The notes: generated from the letters alone by a model not told the origin. A DNA stretch of 64,000 nt from Pomphorhynchus laevis (GCA_012934845.2 WNNJ02000983.1:1-64000); one strand, 5' to 3'; positions 30,170 through 43,904 are shown, numbered from the stretch's first letter. Translations and numbers: made by a program.

Positions 30170-32760
30170 TACTATAGAATTTCCTTTGTTTCTTCTGACA
30201 TAGCAACCTCTTACACTAAATTCTTTAAAAAAATTGTTCCAACAAAGGAATACTGGTATCAAAACCAATTATGGCATCTGAAAAGATAAGAATATAATTC
30301 CCGATCTAGAAAAAGAGGATCTTTAAGAGCTGAAAAACATTCTCTACATAATATTCGGTTTATTAAGAATAGAGAATATCAAAATATCCCCATTGCATTT
30401 GCAAACACTGAGGAGGACAACGCTTATAACCTAACGAACTCCGCATCCAATCCATTTATGGGTTGCAATCTGAATTTCACAGTGGCAAGCACAGACAACC
30501 TCACGTTTCCACACTGTAATAACTGTGAAATGTGGGGACACTAGAGTTCAACTTGTGTAAGAATAACAACTTGCGGTGTATGTGGATCGGATTATGTAGA
30601 TCATAACGCCCAATGCAAGCTTGCTCCCATATGTACTAACTGTGGACTCAAACACCTTTCTTGGTCAAGAAAATGCTCGGTTTTCAAAAATTACATTTGA
30701 TCAAGAAGAACGTACACTTCCCCCACTAGAACAAATACTGAGTGTGGCTTATCAGGAATTAATGTGGAAGCGATGTTTAGTTTCTTTAGATCGCTTCTAG
30801 AAGAAACATCACGATCAATTCAATCGATGATTGCCCATTTGACAACAAATACACCCTCGACAATAGCCCCTCTCCCGGTTGGCATGTCAACCAAGAAGAG
30901 AGCTAAATCAAATTTTCCTAATACTGATTCTAAAATGAGATCCATATCCTCCCCCAAGAAACATATGCCTTCTTCCAATACAGTGCTTCCGTTTAAGATA
31001 TTCAAACAGCAAACAAACCTTTGGAGACTTGCGGACGCGACCGACATGGGAAATGAAGATATTGCCCGCGGGGAAGTGTCTCAACGTAGTCCAGCTGGCT
31101 GAGAAGGGAAACCTTTCTCTCCTCCGATTCTGATTTGGAGGAAGGCATCCCACTCCAGCTCACTTAACACAATGGAAAATATTCAAGAGCCTTTTTCACT
31201 GAATATCTTTTAGTGAAATTTGGGAGGTGCTTCCGCCGTTATCGCAAGCTACCGCGATCCTTTCAATTACCTATAAAGTCGCATATACAATTTCACTCCT
31301 ACAAAACACAAGATCCTAGCTAAAATGCTACATCTTCCCAATCTCTCTATTTCCGCAAAACATGCCCTCTCGAATGAATACTGGATCAATAGATTTAGGT
31401 TGCAGCTGAGCAGTTAAGTGAGCATCGCTCGCCTTAATCCTTCTCAGTCTTTATTTTGGAAGTTATCCAAGAAGGAGAAGTTTGTCTGCTGGAATTATAG
31501 AGCCTTTGGTTGGATCGTTAGCATGGGCTTTGACAAAGTTTCGGAGGAGTCACTATCCCTACATAATTATGGAGCCACTCAATCTATACAACCAATTCCG
31601 CCTTGGTGTGACTTTAGGAGCAGGGTCTTATCTGTCCCAGATATCCTAAACTCCTGGGGGCCACTTTCAGGCACCTCCAAATCCCATGCGCCACTCTCCA
31701 CTCGGGTATGTCAGCTTTTGACAGATAGTCAGAGAAAGGAGGTCGCCATCACAATGCTACTAGACTACCCGTCAGATGTTGCTGGCATTAATATCAGCCG
31801 TCGTGTTTTTATACCGAAAAGAAATCGATTTCATGTCCTATAGATCTGCGGCCTATCTCGATTCGAAACTACCTCATCTCTATTTACGAAAAAGCGCTTG
31901 CGCGTAAAATCCGCGACCATTTAAGTAAGCGTAATTTAATTCCGCCGAGTTTTCATGGGTTTGTCAAAGGTCGCTCGGTCCATTCAGCAATAGGTGAAGT
32001 GCATCAGATTTGTCAAGATAACAGTCATCAGCTTGGTGTGGCTGTTTTCCTTGACTATTCTGATCCAATTAATTTTTGATTGATTTTCTGATTTTTCTGC
32101 TGCATTTGACCGCATTTCCATTCCTTTTGTTATCTCTTCTCTCATGTCCCTTGTGTTGATGTGAGAATTGTTAACAGGGTGGAGATATTGCTGTATACCA
32201 AGCGATTCTTCTATGAAGACGACCTTGATACATGTCAGTTCTACCCTATTGCGGGTGTGCCCAAGTATCATCACTTTCTCCAATCTTGTATCTTGCTACC
32301 TTCATTGGACTTTACAAAAAAATTAACGCGATAAACATTTAGTGGTATACGCTGATGATACCACAACCCTGTTTTCTGGACGCAGGTGCAAAATGTAGTC
32401 TCAGATATCAGCCGTGTCTTTTTAAGATTCAAAAAAGATTGACCTCATCCAATCTTATTTTAAACTCCAACAAATCGCAGGTAGTCGTTTTTCATGGTTC
32501 CTCTGCCACCAAAACTAAGGTTAAGAGACTAGCACTATGTGCACTCTACTCCATTTTGCAGCCTCAACAACTCCCTACCTTCACAGTCGAGTAAAATATC
32601 TGGGGTTCACCGTTACGGTGAATTGGTCGGCGAAAGCTAACCCAGATAGACTGAAACGTATCCCGAAGAAATCTAGGTGGACCCTAAGACGGGGTCAGCA
32701 TATATTATTGAATGGGAATAATTTGCACTTTTCTAGCAAAAATGCTAGCAAATTCTAATG
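30170..32760 (+). mobile_element. I/Jockey-like LINE copy 1 (heavily decayed)
   Basis: Reading through several frames: ORF1 with NPFMGCNLNFTVA and three CCHC-type knuckles (CNNCEMWGH, CGVCGSDYVDHNAQC, CTNCGLKHLSWSRKC) at 30.4-30.7 kb; remnants of the ORF2 linker (31.4-31.8 kb, LSTRVCQLLTDSQRKE); RT blocks DLRPISIRNYLISIYEKAL and FHGFVKGRSVHSAIGEVHQI near 31.84-32.0 kb; a YADDT-like catalytic site near 32.35 kb; and thumb VKYLGFTV near 32.6 kb. There are many frameshifts and stops, so no product is possible. Two more copies are present in the window. Confidence 0.75.
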
Positions 32761-32999
32761 ATATTTCAGAAATTTCAACCATTTCGTCTACAAAGAACGG
32801 TATAAACGACTTATCATAAATCAACAACGATTTAATTTTGCATGGTAACGGAGTTGATGTTCTAGCTGAGCTCTACTGTAAATAAACTTGCTAACCTCGT
32901 CTCAGCTTCATCTATTGTTCCGATTTATAGAGACAAATATTTTTTCGAATTACTGAGATCATTTGTATCTAGATACAAAAATAGAGTTATTTTAAACTC

Positions 33000-35900
33000 A
33001 ACAAGCAAAACACGCAATAATTACCGTATCATTCGTGTCTTCTGGCCTTGCCGATGAATACATCAAATTTGCAAAGGAGAATCCGGCTCATAAAGCCACT
33101 ATTTCATTTTATCTATTTTGGCCACAGTAAAAATATCAATTATCACACCAGAGATTGACACTGATGACATAGCGGTACTGAAACGAACCTATATTATTAA
33201 AAATCTAAGGTTTATCAAGGATAACGGGAATATCCCCTTACACATAGCTGTCGGTACAAAATCAGAGGAGAATGCACTCATCCTCTCTAAATCATCATCT
33301 AACTTTTTCTTAGGATATAATTTGAGAATACAGTTAATGGAGTCTAATAATTTGACTTACCCCCATTACAACCACTGCCACACATGGAAGCACTGGAACT
33401 CTACATGCCCCCCCACGAAAAGCATTGTGGGATATGTGCATCGAAAGAAAACGAACAATATATACTACCATGCAGTGTAGTTGCCTGCTGTATTAACTGT
33501 AGATTACAGCATCCAGAATGATCACGTAAATGTAGGGTGTTCAAAGCTTACTAGAAGCGACATCTGGGTACTTTTGGTAAGAAAATGGCCACCTATATCA
33601 CCCCTTCTGCTGCCCTGATTCCTCTTGTCGACGAAGCTTACAAAGCTCTAGAACTCCAGATGAATGCCAAATTTGCGGCCATGGATGCCATGAACAAAAA
33701 TCTAATGAATGCGTTAACTACGCCTGCTACTACTCAATCAATACCGCCAAACGACGATATCCACAAAAAGCCGTTCCTCCACAAGCACTGTAGCCCCCCC
33801 TTACGAAGGTATACAAGCAGGGGAAGGTGTAGAGTTTACAGCAGGGAGATGATGATAATTCTCACTCAAGCTAAAGAGCGGTTAGTAGTCCCGCTAGTAA
33901 GGCCGTAGGTAGGAAAGATAACCTCCCCCGTCTAAATCTGACTAGTGGGTTCTGCTGTCCCTTATAATTACACCATTGCGATGTGAAATAATTTCGACCC
34001 ATTTCAACTGAACATCATTCAGTGGAACTCGCGAGGTGCTTCTGCCCTTAGTCCTTTATCTGGTCGATATGCAGATGTTATAGTCGTTCAGGAAACTAGA
34101 TCTATCCGGTGTCTAGGACATTACTCAATTTTTTACGAAAGCACGTAAATACCCACTTTACTCCGTACCTAACCACCTCACTCTTTTTCTCACGGTTTTT
34201 TAACCTTAGTTAAATGCCATTTAAGATCATCCCTGCTTTTAAATAATTCTTGCCAGCCATGTCTTGTTTAGCGATAACACCCTGGAAAAACGGTAAACAC
34301 ATCAGTATAGCCAATATCTATATTCAGCCGAAAGAGATTCACAAAAACCGTGACCTCCTGGACCGTAAGCGGCTATGACATTTTACTGATCGTTGGATTA
34401 ATGCAGCACTTCGCAGATCTAAGAATGTTTAATTTATACATAAACCACTACCCCCTACCTTTCATTGCACAAAAACAAATTCACTCCTCGACATACTACT
34501 GTACACGAGAGATGGCTGCTAACTTATTTCATAGCCTCGCATAACTTATTTCATTGGTGATATTCATTACCTCGCATAACTAATTTCATTGGCGATTAGA
34601 GGAAGACATGAAGCTGAGGAGGAGGTTTCACTTTGATCCAATCAGAGTAGCTTTCTTCCAAGCTGGGATCCGACTTTCCCAGTCGTAGGTAATGCGAGTC
34701 CGACCCGATTTAATTCCTATATCTCTTCGCAAGCTATCGCGATACTTTCCACAACCTATAAAGGTCGTTTATTCAATCTTACTCCAAAAAAACTCAAGGT
34801 CCTTGGTAAATGCTAGCCCCCCCCCAATTTCTCTGTTTCCCTCAGGCAAGCCCTCTCGATAGAATACTGGAGCTTTAGATATACGTTCTTGCTAAGTAGA
34901 GATAAGGCGAGCATTGCCATTTTAAGCCATCTCAGTCTTCCTTCTGGAAGACATTCAAGAAGGAGAAGTTTGTCTGCTCTAAGGAGAGTGCATCTGGTTG
35001 GATTAGCAGAATGGGGCTTGACAAAGTTTCGGAAGTCACTAACTCTACATAATTATAGATCCACACCATCTCTCCAACCAGTCTAGGCTTTGGGTGACTT
35101 CAGGAGGAATTTATCGGTTACCGATATTCTGAATGCCATGGGTTCACTTCCGGGCACATTCAGATACTATGCGCCACTCTCCACTCGGGTATGTCAGCTT
35201 TTGATAGAGAGTCAGAAAAAAAAAGGTCGCCATTAAGTTGCTGTTAACCTCCCATTCCGATGCTGACGGAATCAACATTGGCCGGAGAATATTTTTGTCA
35301 GAGAAAATGTCGTATCATGTTTTAAAGATCTGCGCCCTATTTCGATATAAAATTCCCTTGTCTCCATCTACGAAAAAGCGCATTCGCGTAAAATCCACGA
35401 CTATCTAAGTAGGTGTAACTTAATCCCACCAAGTTTCCATGGATTTGTCAAAGTCGCTCTCTCCATTCGGCAGTTGGGGAAGTGCATCGGTTCTGTCAGC
35501 ACAATAGTCATCAGCTTGTTGTGGCTATTTTCCTTGATTTTTCCGCTGCATTTGACCGCATTTCCATTCCATTTGTTATCTATTCTCTTAGGTCCCTCGG
35601 GTTGCCTGTGAGAAATGTTAACAGGGTGAAGATAAATGTTGCAGGTAGTTGTATTTAATGGTGCCCCCTGCGACAATGAAAAAACAAAGATACTAGCAAT
35701 CTCAGTTTTATTTTCCATATTGAACAATAAACCACTCGTTACCTTTAACACATCGAGTGAAATACTTGGGGTGTACAACATCGGTTAAATGGTCGACCGA
35801 TTCAGACTTGAATAAATTCAAGTGTACTGAATATAGTAAATGAGCCCTGAAACGGTCCCAACATTTGTCATTAAGTGAGAAAGATCAGGTGCGTCTCTGA

Positions 35901-36123
35901 GGTACCTGGGCAATCTCAGGATTGGTCTTATTTTCTAAAAGACGTCCCCAGAACAAAGACCAAGATTTCTGAAGCTCATCATCTCGAGATAACTTACCAT
36001 AGTACGCATCGACTGAACCCTCAGGTGTGTGAAAGATTCTGAGTGGTTAAGACGGAATACGGCGCACTTCTGTGGGCTGGGGGATCTGATCCCCATTGCT
36101 TGGCAGTGGAAATTACAACCCAA
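33000..36123 (+). mobile_element. I/Jockey-like LINE copy 2 (heavily decayed)
   Basis: ORF1 C-terminal part at 33118-33480 (NFFLGYNLRIQLMESNNLTY followed by a knuckle CHTWKHWNSTC), endonuclease start LNIIQWNSRGASALSP near 34.01 kb with VIVVQETRS, linker LSTRVCQLL near 35.17 kb, RT FHGFVK and FLDFSAAFDRISIPF near 35.43-35.58 kb, and C-terminal RPRFLKLI near 35.97 kb. Several frameshifts. The order and motifs match copy 1 and the copy at 62-64 kb. Confidence 0.75.
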
Positions 36124-36304
36124 TTAATCATTTTTATTGTTCTACCAAGAGATATTTTCCTGGTGATGCTTAACCTAATTCATTTATCATGATTTGTTTT
36201 TGTATCAAGAATATCTTTATTTATTTAAAATATAAAAATATAAAAAAGCATCGTGAAATGTTTCGCAGTCACATTTTAGTTAAGAAACAAAATGGATCTT
36301 TAAT
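36124..36304. other. Short AT-rich junction
   Basis: Sequence between the LINE end and the segmental duplication. Nothing recognised. Confidence 0.4.
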
Positions 36305-37863
36305 TTAATTGATTAGTAAAGAACTTGAAAGATTTACTTTAATAAAAAGATGATATTCAAATAAATATTTAATTGATTTAACTGAGTAAGTTTCAAAAAT
36401 AAAACAATAAACGGCAATAAATATTGATACGAAATAATCACTTCCATGATGTCATATCAATCCATTAATTAAAATAGCATTTTCAAAAGTGCATAAAAAT
36501 GCAAATAGCATTATCAATACTAAATATATTTAAATATAATATAATATTATATTTATATTTATTATATTATATTAAAATATAATATAAATATAATATATTT
36601 ATTTTCAACACTTTAATAAAATCGATAAGATAGCAGCAATTATAGCAAAACAATTAATTTCCAAATTTAGGCTCACGACTAGATTTTGAGGCATTTACCA
36701 TATTAAGTATAAAATAATATTCTGAGCAATATAATTTAATTATTGTATATGAAAGTATGGAGCATTCAAATCAGTATGACCGTATTTAAAGACTGATACT
36801 TCTGTGGTTTTACCCAACTTTAGTAGATAGAGCTTTAATCGAGTTGGTGAAAGTTCAATTAATGGTTCAGTCACTAGTAGAACATTCTTCTCATTGTTTG
36901 ATTTGATACACGTCATTATCTTAAAATGAGTAAAGTTTAGGAATAAAATTTGATAAAAATATATTTTTTACATTTAATAAATAAATATTAGATTATAAAA
37001 TCGTCATTTTATCCGAGTTGAACAAAACACTTGGATTTATAATTTCATAGATTTTAACAAACGGTTGCTTTATATAACGAAATATTTGTGACATTTTATA
37101 ACACTGCAAATTATTTGTTTAAAAATGCTTGAATTAAAATAAGGCTCGCTGGGTTTTTTATTAAAAAATGTCGAAAGAAGAAAATTTTAAATTTTTTGCT
37201 TGCAGATAGCAACTTACTCTTGGAGAATAAAGTGTTTTAATGTTTTATATTTTGTAGTGAAGATATTTATATCACGATAACATTTTTAAATTTAAAATAA
37301 AAATCAATGTTTATGAATTCGATCATCGGCTTCTGCTGCAAATATTTTGTTTAAAAATGATTGAATTGGAATGAGGCTCGCTGAAATTGGAATGATGCTC
37401 ACTTGAATTGAAATGAAGCTCACCATAATATACCATCATGTTTTAGATAATATAATATAATATAATACGTCTACGTATTTGATACAATATATAAATTATA
37501 TATTGTAGTGAAGATATTTATACAACGATAACATTTATAAATTTAAAATATAAATCAATTTTTATGATTTGACTAATAAATAACACGTTAATATATGATA
37601 AATAAAAATAAAAAAAAATTTGTATCGCAGCAAGATGGATTTTGTCAAGTTTATGATAAATCTACCGAGACAGTGACGGAGCCGCAAATTGTTACAACTA
37701 ATGTATTTTCACTCCCTGACACCCCACGTCCCGTCCTTTCCTGTCTCGTTTCTCAATAACTTGCATCCATCAATCAAAATCACCTCCACCAACCTCCACT
37801 ATACTTCCACTCATAACATTTCCTCACATCGCTTGCCACCCTCTTTATTATCATTTTCCTCTA

Positions 37864-38450
37864 TGTCTCCCGTCGTCAAACCAAATCCCTCCAAATCATC
37901 AACTGCCAGCTCTTCTATCGTGATCTCACCTACTCACGTCAGTCGTTTTCCTTTACGGAAGCGCTTTGCTTCTCGCGATCGTTGCGTCATTGTTACTAAT
38001 ATCACGCCTTCTAACTCCTTATCTCCACAAGCACGTCTGGACCACGATGTTTCCGCCTTTAGATCCATCCTCTCGTCTATTGTTCCTGCGGATAAACCAT
38101 CATTTTTCAAGGACATTTCTCCTGTCGCATTCATCCGTCTAAACAAATCTTCTCAATCTAATCCTTCCCAGCCCCCTCTCCTAAAAATTGTTTTCAAGCA
38201 TCGCTCTCACGCGTCTTCTGTCCTCTCTCAACGATTCAAACTCATGTCATCTTCAACCACTCGAATTTTCCCCGATCGCGCCCCTTCCGAAATCGCTCAA
38301 ATCTCTTCAGCCCGCATCGAAAAACGCCGTCGCGAGGAAAACGGCGAAACATCACTCACCATCCGAAACATAGACGGAAATTTTCAAGTTGTCCACACCC
38401 GTCCAAAAATTCGATGGCGCTCCGTCTCTCCTATGTGTCTTCTCCACTAG
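37864..38450 (+). CDS. L2/CR1-like LINE ORF1 (RRM-type RNA-binding protein)
   Basis: An open frame runs from 37689. I favour the internal MSPVVKPNPS start because upstream codons lie in the C-rich leader. A Ser/Pro-rich N-terminus is followed by an RRM-like core: RDRCVIVTNITPS, FRSILSSIVP, DISPVAFIRL, PPLLKIVFKH, then RIFPDRAPSEIAQ and a basic RIEKRRREENGE helix. This is the esterase-less ORF1 type with an RNA-binding fold and basic tail, an RNA chaperone for the LINE RNP. It overlaps the beginning of ORF2. Appears intact. Codon use is strikingly C-rich compared with the AT-rich surroundings. Confidence 0.75.
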
Positions 38451-41310
38451 TCTCTTTCGCCACAACACACGGTTTCCGCCTCGGTCTCCTCAACACTAGA
38501 TCTATTCTCAATAAATCCGATCTTATCCTCAACCTATTCACCAAGCAATCCATCGATCTCTTCTGCCTCACCGAATCCTGGCACTCAGATTCCGACAACC
38601 TTTCCATTCGCCGTCTGCTCTCTACCGGTTGCTCCCTAGTCGAATCTGCCCGCTCCATCAGCTCATGCCCTTTTAAATCCTTTAATCATGGCGGCATCGT
38701 CGCATTCGCGCGTCACCCAGCGTCTCTTCGCAAAATCAATACCCCTTTCAGTCCTTGCTCTTTTGAATTACTCACTTGTCGTTATTCTAACCCGATCACT
38801 CTAGATCTCGCAATTGTATACCGTCCTAGTTCATCAGCTCCTACAGCCTTTTTTTTACCGAACTCGCTGACCTCCATTCTCATTGTTCTTTGTCCTCAAT
38901 CCCTTCACTCGTTCTAGGCGACTTCAATATCCGCCTAGACCGCCCCTCTTCCACAGATTCCATCCGCTTCATCAACATTCTATCCAACTACAATTACAAA
39001 CTAATCTCCACTGCCCCCACACATATACTTGGCGAGGCACTCGACATCATCGCTGTCCCCGATCATTTTGCTGCCCACACCTCACTGTCCATCTCTGATC
39101 CTGGTCTATCCGATCACTTTCTTATCACCCTTGATCTCGCTCGCAACCACACCCCTCCTCACACACCTACAATCCTACGTCGCCCTTGGAGAAATCTTGA
39201 CCTCTCCCTTCTCCGCTCTGCCTTACTCAAGTCGTCTCTATCATTACCCACAATAACATATTCATCTCCTCACGATCTCGCCTTTCTTTTCGACTCTGAA
39301 CTCACATCCACTCTCGATATTCTCTTGCCCTTCAAATCTCTCCCACACCGTCGCTTGCACCGTGCCCCATGGTTTGACATCCAATGCCTACTCTCAAAGC
39401 GTCGACTCCGCCATGCTTTTCGAGTCTATCACCGCTCTCTCAGACGCGATTTCCGCTCGATCACTCCGTCTTTCCGTGATTCCTATCTTGCTCTTCGCCG
39501 GTCTCATCTCCACCTACTACGTACCAAATGCAACTCCTTCTGACAGCATAAAATCATCACTTCATTCAACTCTAAGACTCTCTGGCATACTTTTAACTCA
39601 ATCCTGGCTCGTTCCTCTACGCCTTGCAACATCAATGCTAATGATTATTCGTCATTTCTCCAGACTAAAGTATCCACGCTGCTCTCTCAAACCCCGGTCT
39701 CCATCCTATCCCACTCTGCCCAGTCTACACTCATCCTTCCGGAACTCTTTCATCTTCTCCCTGTATCACCTACAGAAGTATCATCTGTCCTCATGTCCTT
39801 GCCCAACAAAACCTCACCTGCCGATCCCCTGCCTACCCACATATTAAAATCTATATGCTCATCGATATCCCCATTTCTCACAACCTTGTTTAACTCGTCC
39901 ATCCGCAGTCGTATCTTCCCTTCACATTGGAAATCCGCAATCGTTCGTCCCCTCCTTAAGAAACAATCGCTCGACCCCTCCCTTCCTTCTAGCTATCGCC
40001 CCATTTCACTACTCCCTACTCTTTCAAAGCTCTTAGAACGCCTCATCTTAATACAAATCAACGCTTATCTCTCCTCATCCAATCTGTACCCTCCTTTCCA
40101 ATCCGCTTTCCGCTCTAATCACTCGACAGAAATCACATGCATAAAAGTGTACAACGACTTACTCATTTCTCGAGACAAGGCTCTATATAGTGTTCTCATC
40201 TCCCTCGACCTCTCCTCCGCATTCGACATTGTCGACCACTCCGTCCTCCTTTCTCGCCTTCGTTATGATTACGGCTTTTTTTCCTCCTCCGTAGCTTGGT
40301 TCGCCTCATATCTATCCGACCGTTCCTTTCGCGTCTGTTCTAATTCATCATCCTCCCCTCCCATCCCTATTTTTTGCGGGGTTCCACAAGCTACAGTTAT
40401 AGGTTCCCTGCTTTTCTCTCTTTTGCTTGGCGATCTCTCTCCATTTATCAAACCTTACTCCTTTAACGTCATGCAATACGCCGATGACATTCTAATCTAT
40501 GCTCATGCACCCGCACATCGCATACACGATATCGGCATATCTGCCTCCAACTGTCTTTCTTCTATCTACAAACGTCTCTCCAATCTCCATCTCGTTCTAA
40601 ACGCCGAAAAGTCCAAAATAATGTGGATCCTTCCCCGTAAACCAAGCATATCTCCTCCCATTGTATTTTTTGCTTCATCGATCATTCCTGTAGTCCACAA
40701 TCTCACTTTCTTAGGCTTCCATTTCGATGATCACCTTTCCCTTAAACCCTTCGTCCGTGACAAGGTCCGCTCGTCTAGCTTAATTCTTCGTGACATCCGC
40801 CGTATCCGCCCCCTTATCGACTTCCGTTCTTGTATGTCTCTTCTTTCATCGCTTCTTTTCCCTAAAATCGATTACTGCCTTAGCCTTTTCGCCAATTCTC
40901 CAAAATCCATCATCCTACCCCTACAACGAATAATCAACACCGCCGTTCGAGTGCTCTTTCGTCTCCGTCGCTTCGACCACACATCCACATATTTTGCCCA
41001 ACTCTCCTGGCCCACCATCCACATCCGCATCAAACTCCGCCTTCTTCTCGTTACCTTTCGTCTCATCGCTGTCGGCTCCCCATCGTTCATCAACCTTCCT
41101 TTCTTAGACGATACTCGCCCCAACTCGCTATCGCTTCGTTCCTGTCATACCCTCTTACTCCACGTTCCTAATTACTCCAACAACTACGGTCTCCGATCCT
41201 TCCTCGTCGCCGCCTCACTCGCCTGGAATCAACTCCCTCTCGACGTCCGCCGCGCCCCCTCCTTTATCACATTCAAACACCTCCTCCGTTCACACCTTCT
41301 CGACACCTGA
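38414..41310 (+). mobile_element. L2/CR1-like LINE ORF2 (endonuclease-reverse transcriptase), broken
   Basis: APE-type endonuclease blocks: LLNTRSILNKSD, FCLTESWHSD, GGIVAFAR, VLGDFNIRLDRP, LDIIAVPD and SDHFLITLDL. RT blocks in the 505-codon frame at 39793-41310: SYRPISLLPTLSKLLERLIL, FRSNHSTEITCIKVYNDLL, LDLSSAFDIVDHSVLLSRL, GVPQATVIGSLLF, the catalytic MQYADDILIY and thumb LGFHFDD. Two breaks interrupt the frame: a slip at a T-run near 38850 inside the endonuclease, and a stop after 39543 in the linker. The usually invariant GVPQG reads GVPQA. The AFD-VDHS-L and YADD pattern places it in the CR1/L2 group. Recently active by similarity to its partial copy, but not autonomous now. Confidence 0.85.
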
Positions 41311-41341
41311 TTCACAGTTTTGTTTTGTTGTGGTCATGTAA

Positions 41342-41357
41342 GCGTGCGCTGGCACGC
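41342..41357 (+). other. 3'-terminal hairpin of the L2-like LINE
   Basis: Same GCGTGC-GCTG-GCACGC stem-loop as at 13.23 kb, just before ATTTGCCACGTTAAAATAAA and the tail. Confidence 0.65.
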
Positions 41358-41866
41358 ATTTGCCACGTTAAAATAAATCCTTTTTTTTATTAGCAACATT
41401 TATACAATTCTAGTAGACCGAAATTTGACAAAACAATCTATCAAAGGCAATAGGTGAAGACGTATTCGAAACAAAGTCGAAATGATATAATCTAAAACTG
41501 AAATATTACCGATTATAATGATATGATGTAATCATGGTTCACATAAGTAAACCACTAAGCAAGTTAGAAGGAAGCAAAATTATTATATCAAATATAGATA
41601 TAGAAACGCTAGGCTTAGCAACAACGAATTCCTATCCGCAATAGCTGCTGAATATTAAATGCTTCTAACGACTACCAATATCAATGTGATGGAAATATCG
41701 CTATAGCTCATTTACATAAACAATTTACGATTATCCATCTATGAGATATAACGTGATTATGGACTTCTTAGCAGACAAACTAATGACATTTTCAAATATC
41801 AAATTAGAACCTGCTGAGTCGCATACCATTATGTCTTATCTTCAATAACCTACATTGACCTCGATG

Positions 41867-42194
41867 GTCAACCGTTGGTGTGGAGAGCCCTCTCGTCATT
41901 CATTCAACTACTCAACTTCATGTTTTGCAAAAACAATTAAGATCAGTTATTTTGTTATCGAATAACGCTCGAAAATCATAGAAAGGTCCATCGATATTAG
42001 TAAGATATTATAGTTTGAGTAATAAATAGCTGGAGCATGATCCCGCTAGCTCTAATTAAATGTCGGAACATTCAAGAATTTCGATGCACTTTAAATAGCC
42101 TTTCGCTCGCATTCTAATTCGGACTACATTTTCTTTACTTTTTGTTCTTTCTCGTGTTGAATTTCTACATTAAGATCTAGCTAAACGAGCAATG
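41867..42194. other. Unassigned AT-rich stretch
   Basis: No gene or repeat recognised between the duplication edge and the LINE end to the right. Confidence 0.4.
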
Positions 42195-42450
42195 ACTCAT
42201 TGGATGTTGTATAATAAATTTATTATTGCATACAAAGCCTTAGCCGTGAATCTGTTTAGTCTGATCAATAAACAAAGTTTACAAATTAATATAAGGTAAT
42301 TAGTAAATTGTCCGCATCAAGATCATTTGAACAAGCAGGATTCATGATAACCGTGGAAGTGCGAGTGTCGATTTTAAATCCATTCTAGACACAGTCGCTT
42401 GAAGTGCTTCATCGAAGAAGCATCGATGACTTCCTCAGGCAATAATAATT
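42195..42450 (-). mobile_element. CR1-like LINE extreme C-terminus and 3' UTR
   Basis: Minus strand encodes LPEEVIDASSMKHFKRLCLE, the final block of CR1-like ORF2 (elsewhere here NSLPEEVVAAP), followed by a 3' UTR ending GGCTTTGTATGCAATAATAA, comparable with GGCTTTGGTATG...AATAATAATAAT at 46.07 kb. Confidence 0.6.
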
Positions 42451-42451
42451 T

Positions 42452-43903
42452 ATTAAATGTGGCAAATGCGTGACAGCTACACGCTTACAAGTCCAGAAAA
42501 ACACCGCACAAGTCATACAGATTAATTAGTTAATTGCTGAAATGAAATTGGATTAGGCGTTTGAAGCACGGCATTAATGTGGATTGGCGAATATAAATGG
42601 GCAGATGATACCACGAGAGAGGAGCAGCCACGACAAAAAAGAGCGGAAGCCAACAGAGGTAGAGTAGTTTGGGACATGTAAAAGAAGGGAATTACGGTTA
42701 CGCAACGAACAGTAAACAGGACAATAAATGGTAGGCAAATCAAGAGAAGCAAGACGGTGGGATGTGTGATCAAAACGACGAAGACGGAGAAGAACTCGGT
42801 CGGCTGCGTTAATGATGCGTTGTAAAGGAAAAAGAGTAGATTTAGGTGAGTTGGAAAATAGACTCAGGCAGTAATAAAGTCTTGAGAAAATGATAGAAGA
42901 TATTAGAGTCATACATGAAGATAAATCGATCAATCTACGAATTTGGCGGAGGCGGCGTAGAATCAAGGTAGATGAGCGTACTTTATCTCTAACGAAAGGT
43001 TTAAGTGAAAGTCTATTGTCGAAATGGAAGGCTAGGTAACGAGATTGTCAACGATAGGAAGAATTGTAGAATTTAATGATACATAGAGAGGTTCTACGCC
43101 GAATCGTCGAGGAAGGATCCATATTATTTGGGATTTAATAGGATTCGGAGAAAGACGAAGAGAATAAAGATGATTGGAAATTGAGACAAGACAGTCGGAA
43201 GCAGAAACACTAAGATCATTAATACGACAAGCAGGTGCGTGCAGTAGATGAGAATGTCATCAGCATATTGCATAACATGAAAATTAAATGTATTAGTGAT
43301 AGAAGACAAATCACCGAGAAGAAGAGGATAAAGCAAGGATGCAAATACGAGGACGGGATGGAAGAAAGATGGGAAAGAAAAGAGTTAGAACAAGCGCGAA
43401 AAGTACGGTTTGATAGATATGAAGAAAACCAATCTTGTGTGTAAATATAAGCCATAATCATGACAAAGGCGATGAGAAGAATCGAGTGATCGACGATGTC
43501 AAAAGCAGACGATAGATCAAGAGAAACTATGACACTACATAATTTATGATCGCGCGATATGAGTAAGTCGTTATAAACTTTAAGACCGACAATTTCAGTA
43601 GAGTGATTATAGTAAAAAGCAGCTTGGAAAGGAGGGAACAAGTTGGAGGAAAATAGATATGCATTAACTTGATTGAGAACAAGACGCTCAAGGAGTTTGG
43701 AGATGGTTGGTAGAAGTGAGATAGGACGGTACGAAGATGGTAGTTAAGGGTCGAGAGATTGCTTTTCGAGGATAGGGCGAACAGTGGCGCATTTCTAGTA
43801 AGAAGGCAATGTGCGGCTGTGGATAGACAAGTTGAACAAAGTGGTTAGGAAGGGTGAAATAGATGAGCAGAATTTTTAAGCAAGTGGGTGAGAATTGGGT
43901 CAG
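42452..43903 (-). mobile_element. L2/CR1-like LINE, diverged minus-strand copy
   Basis: Same family as at 38-41 kb: FQAAFYYNHSTEIVGLKVYN, LDLSSAFDIVDHS, VMQYADDILIY, ILRRLRQIRRLIDLSSCM and LFPLQRIINAADRVLLRLRR in shifted frames. It ends in hairpin 42468-42484 and an AT tail. Older and much more eroded than the 38-41-kb copy. It abuts the CR1-like C-terminus. Confidence 0.8.
42468..42484 (-). other. 3' hairpin of the diverged L2-like copy
   Basis: Minus-strand GCGTG-TAGCTGT-CACGC: the outer five pairs of the family stem are kept while the loop has changed. Confidence 0.6.
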
Positions 43904-43904
43904 A

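Larger units (their letters stand above)
36305..41866 (+). repeat. Segmental duplication, full-length copy 2
   Basis: 5.56-kb block shared with 10591-13751. It comprises a 1.46-kb AT-rich 5' block, an L2/CR1-like LINE and a 0.5-kb 3' flank. The other copy has lost 37763-40464, replaced by 300 bp of Penelope-like filler. Confidence 0.85.

Noticed and set aside
43235-43444. 69-codon plus-strand frame rich in Lys/Arg/Glu.
   Set aside because: Shadow of the minus-strand L2-like RT (antisense of C-rich codons).
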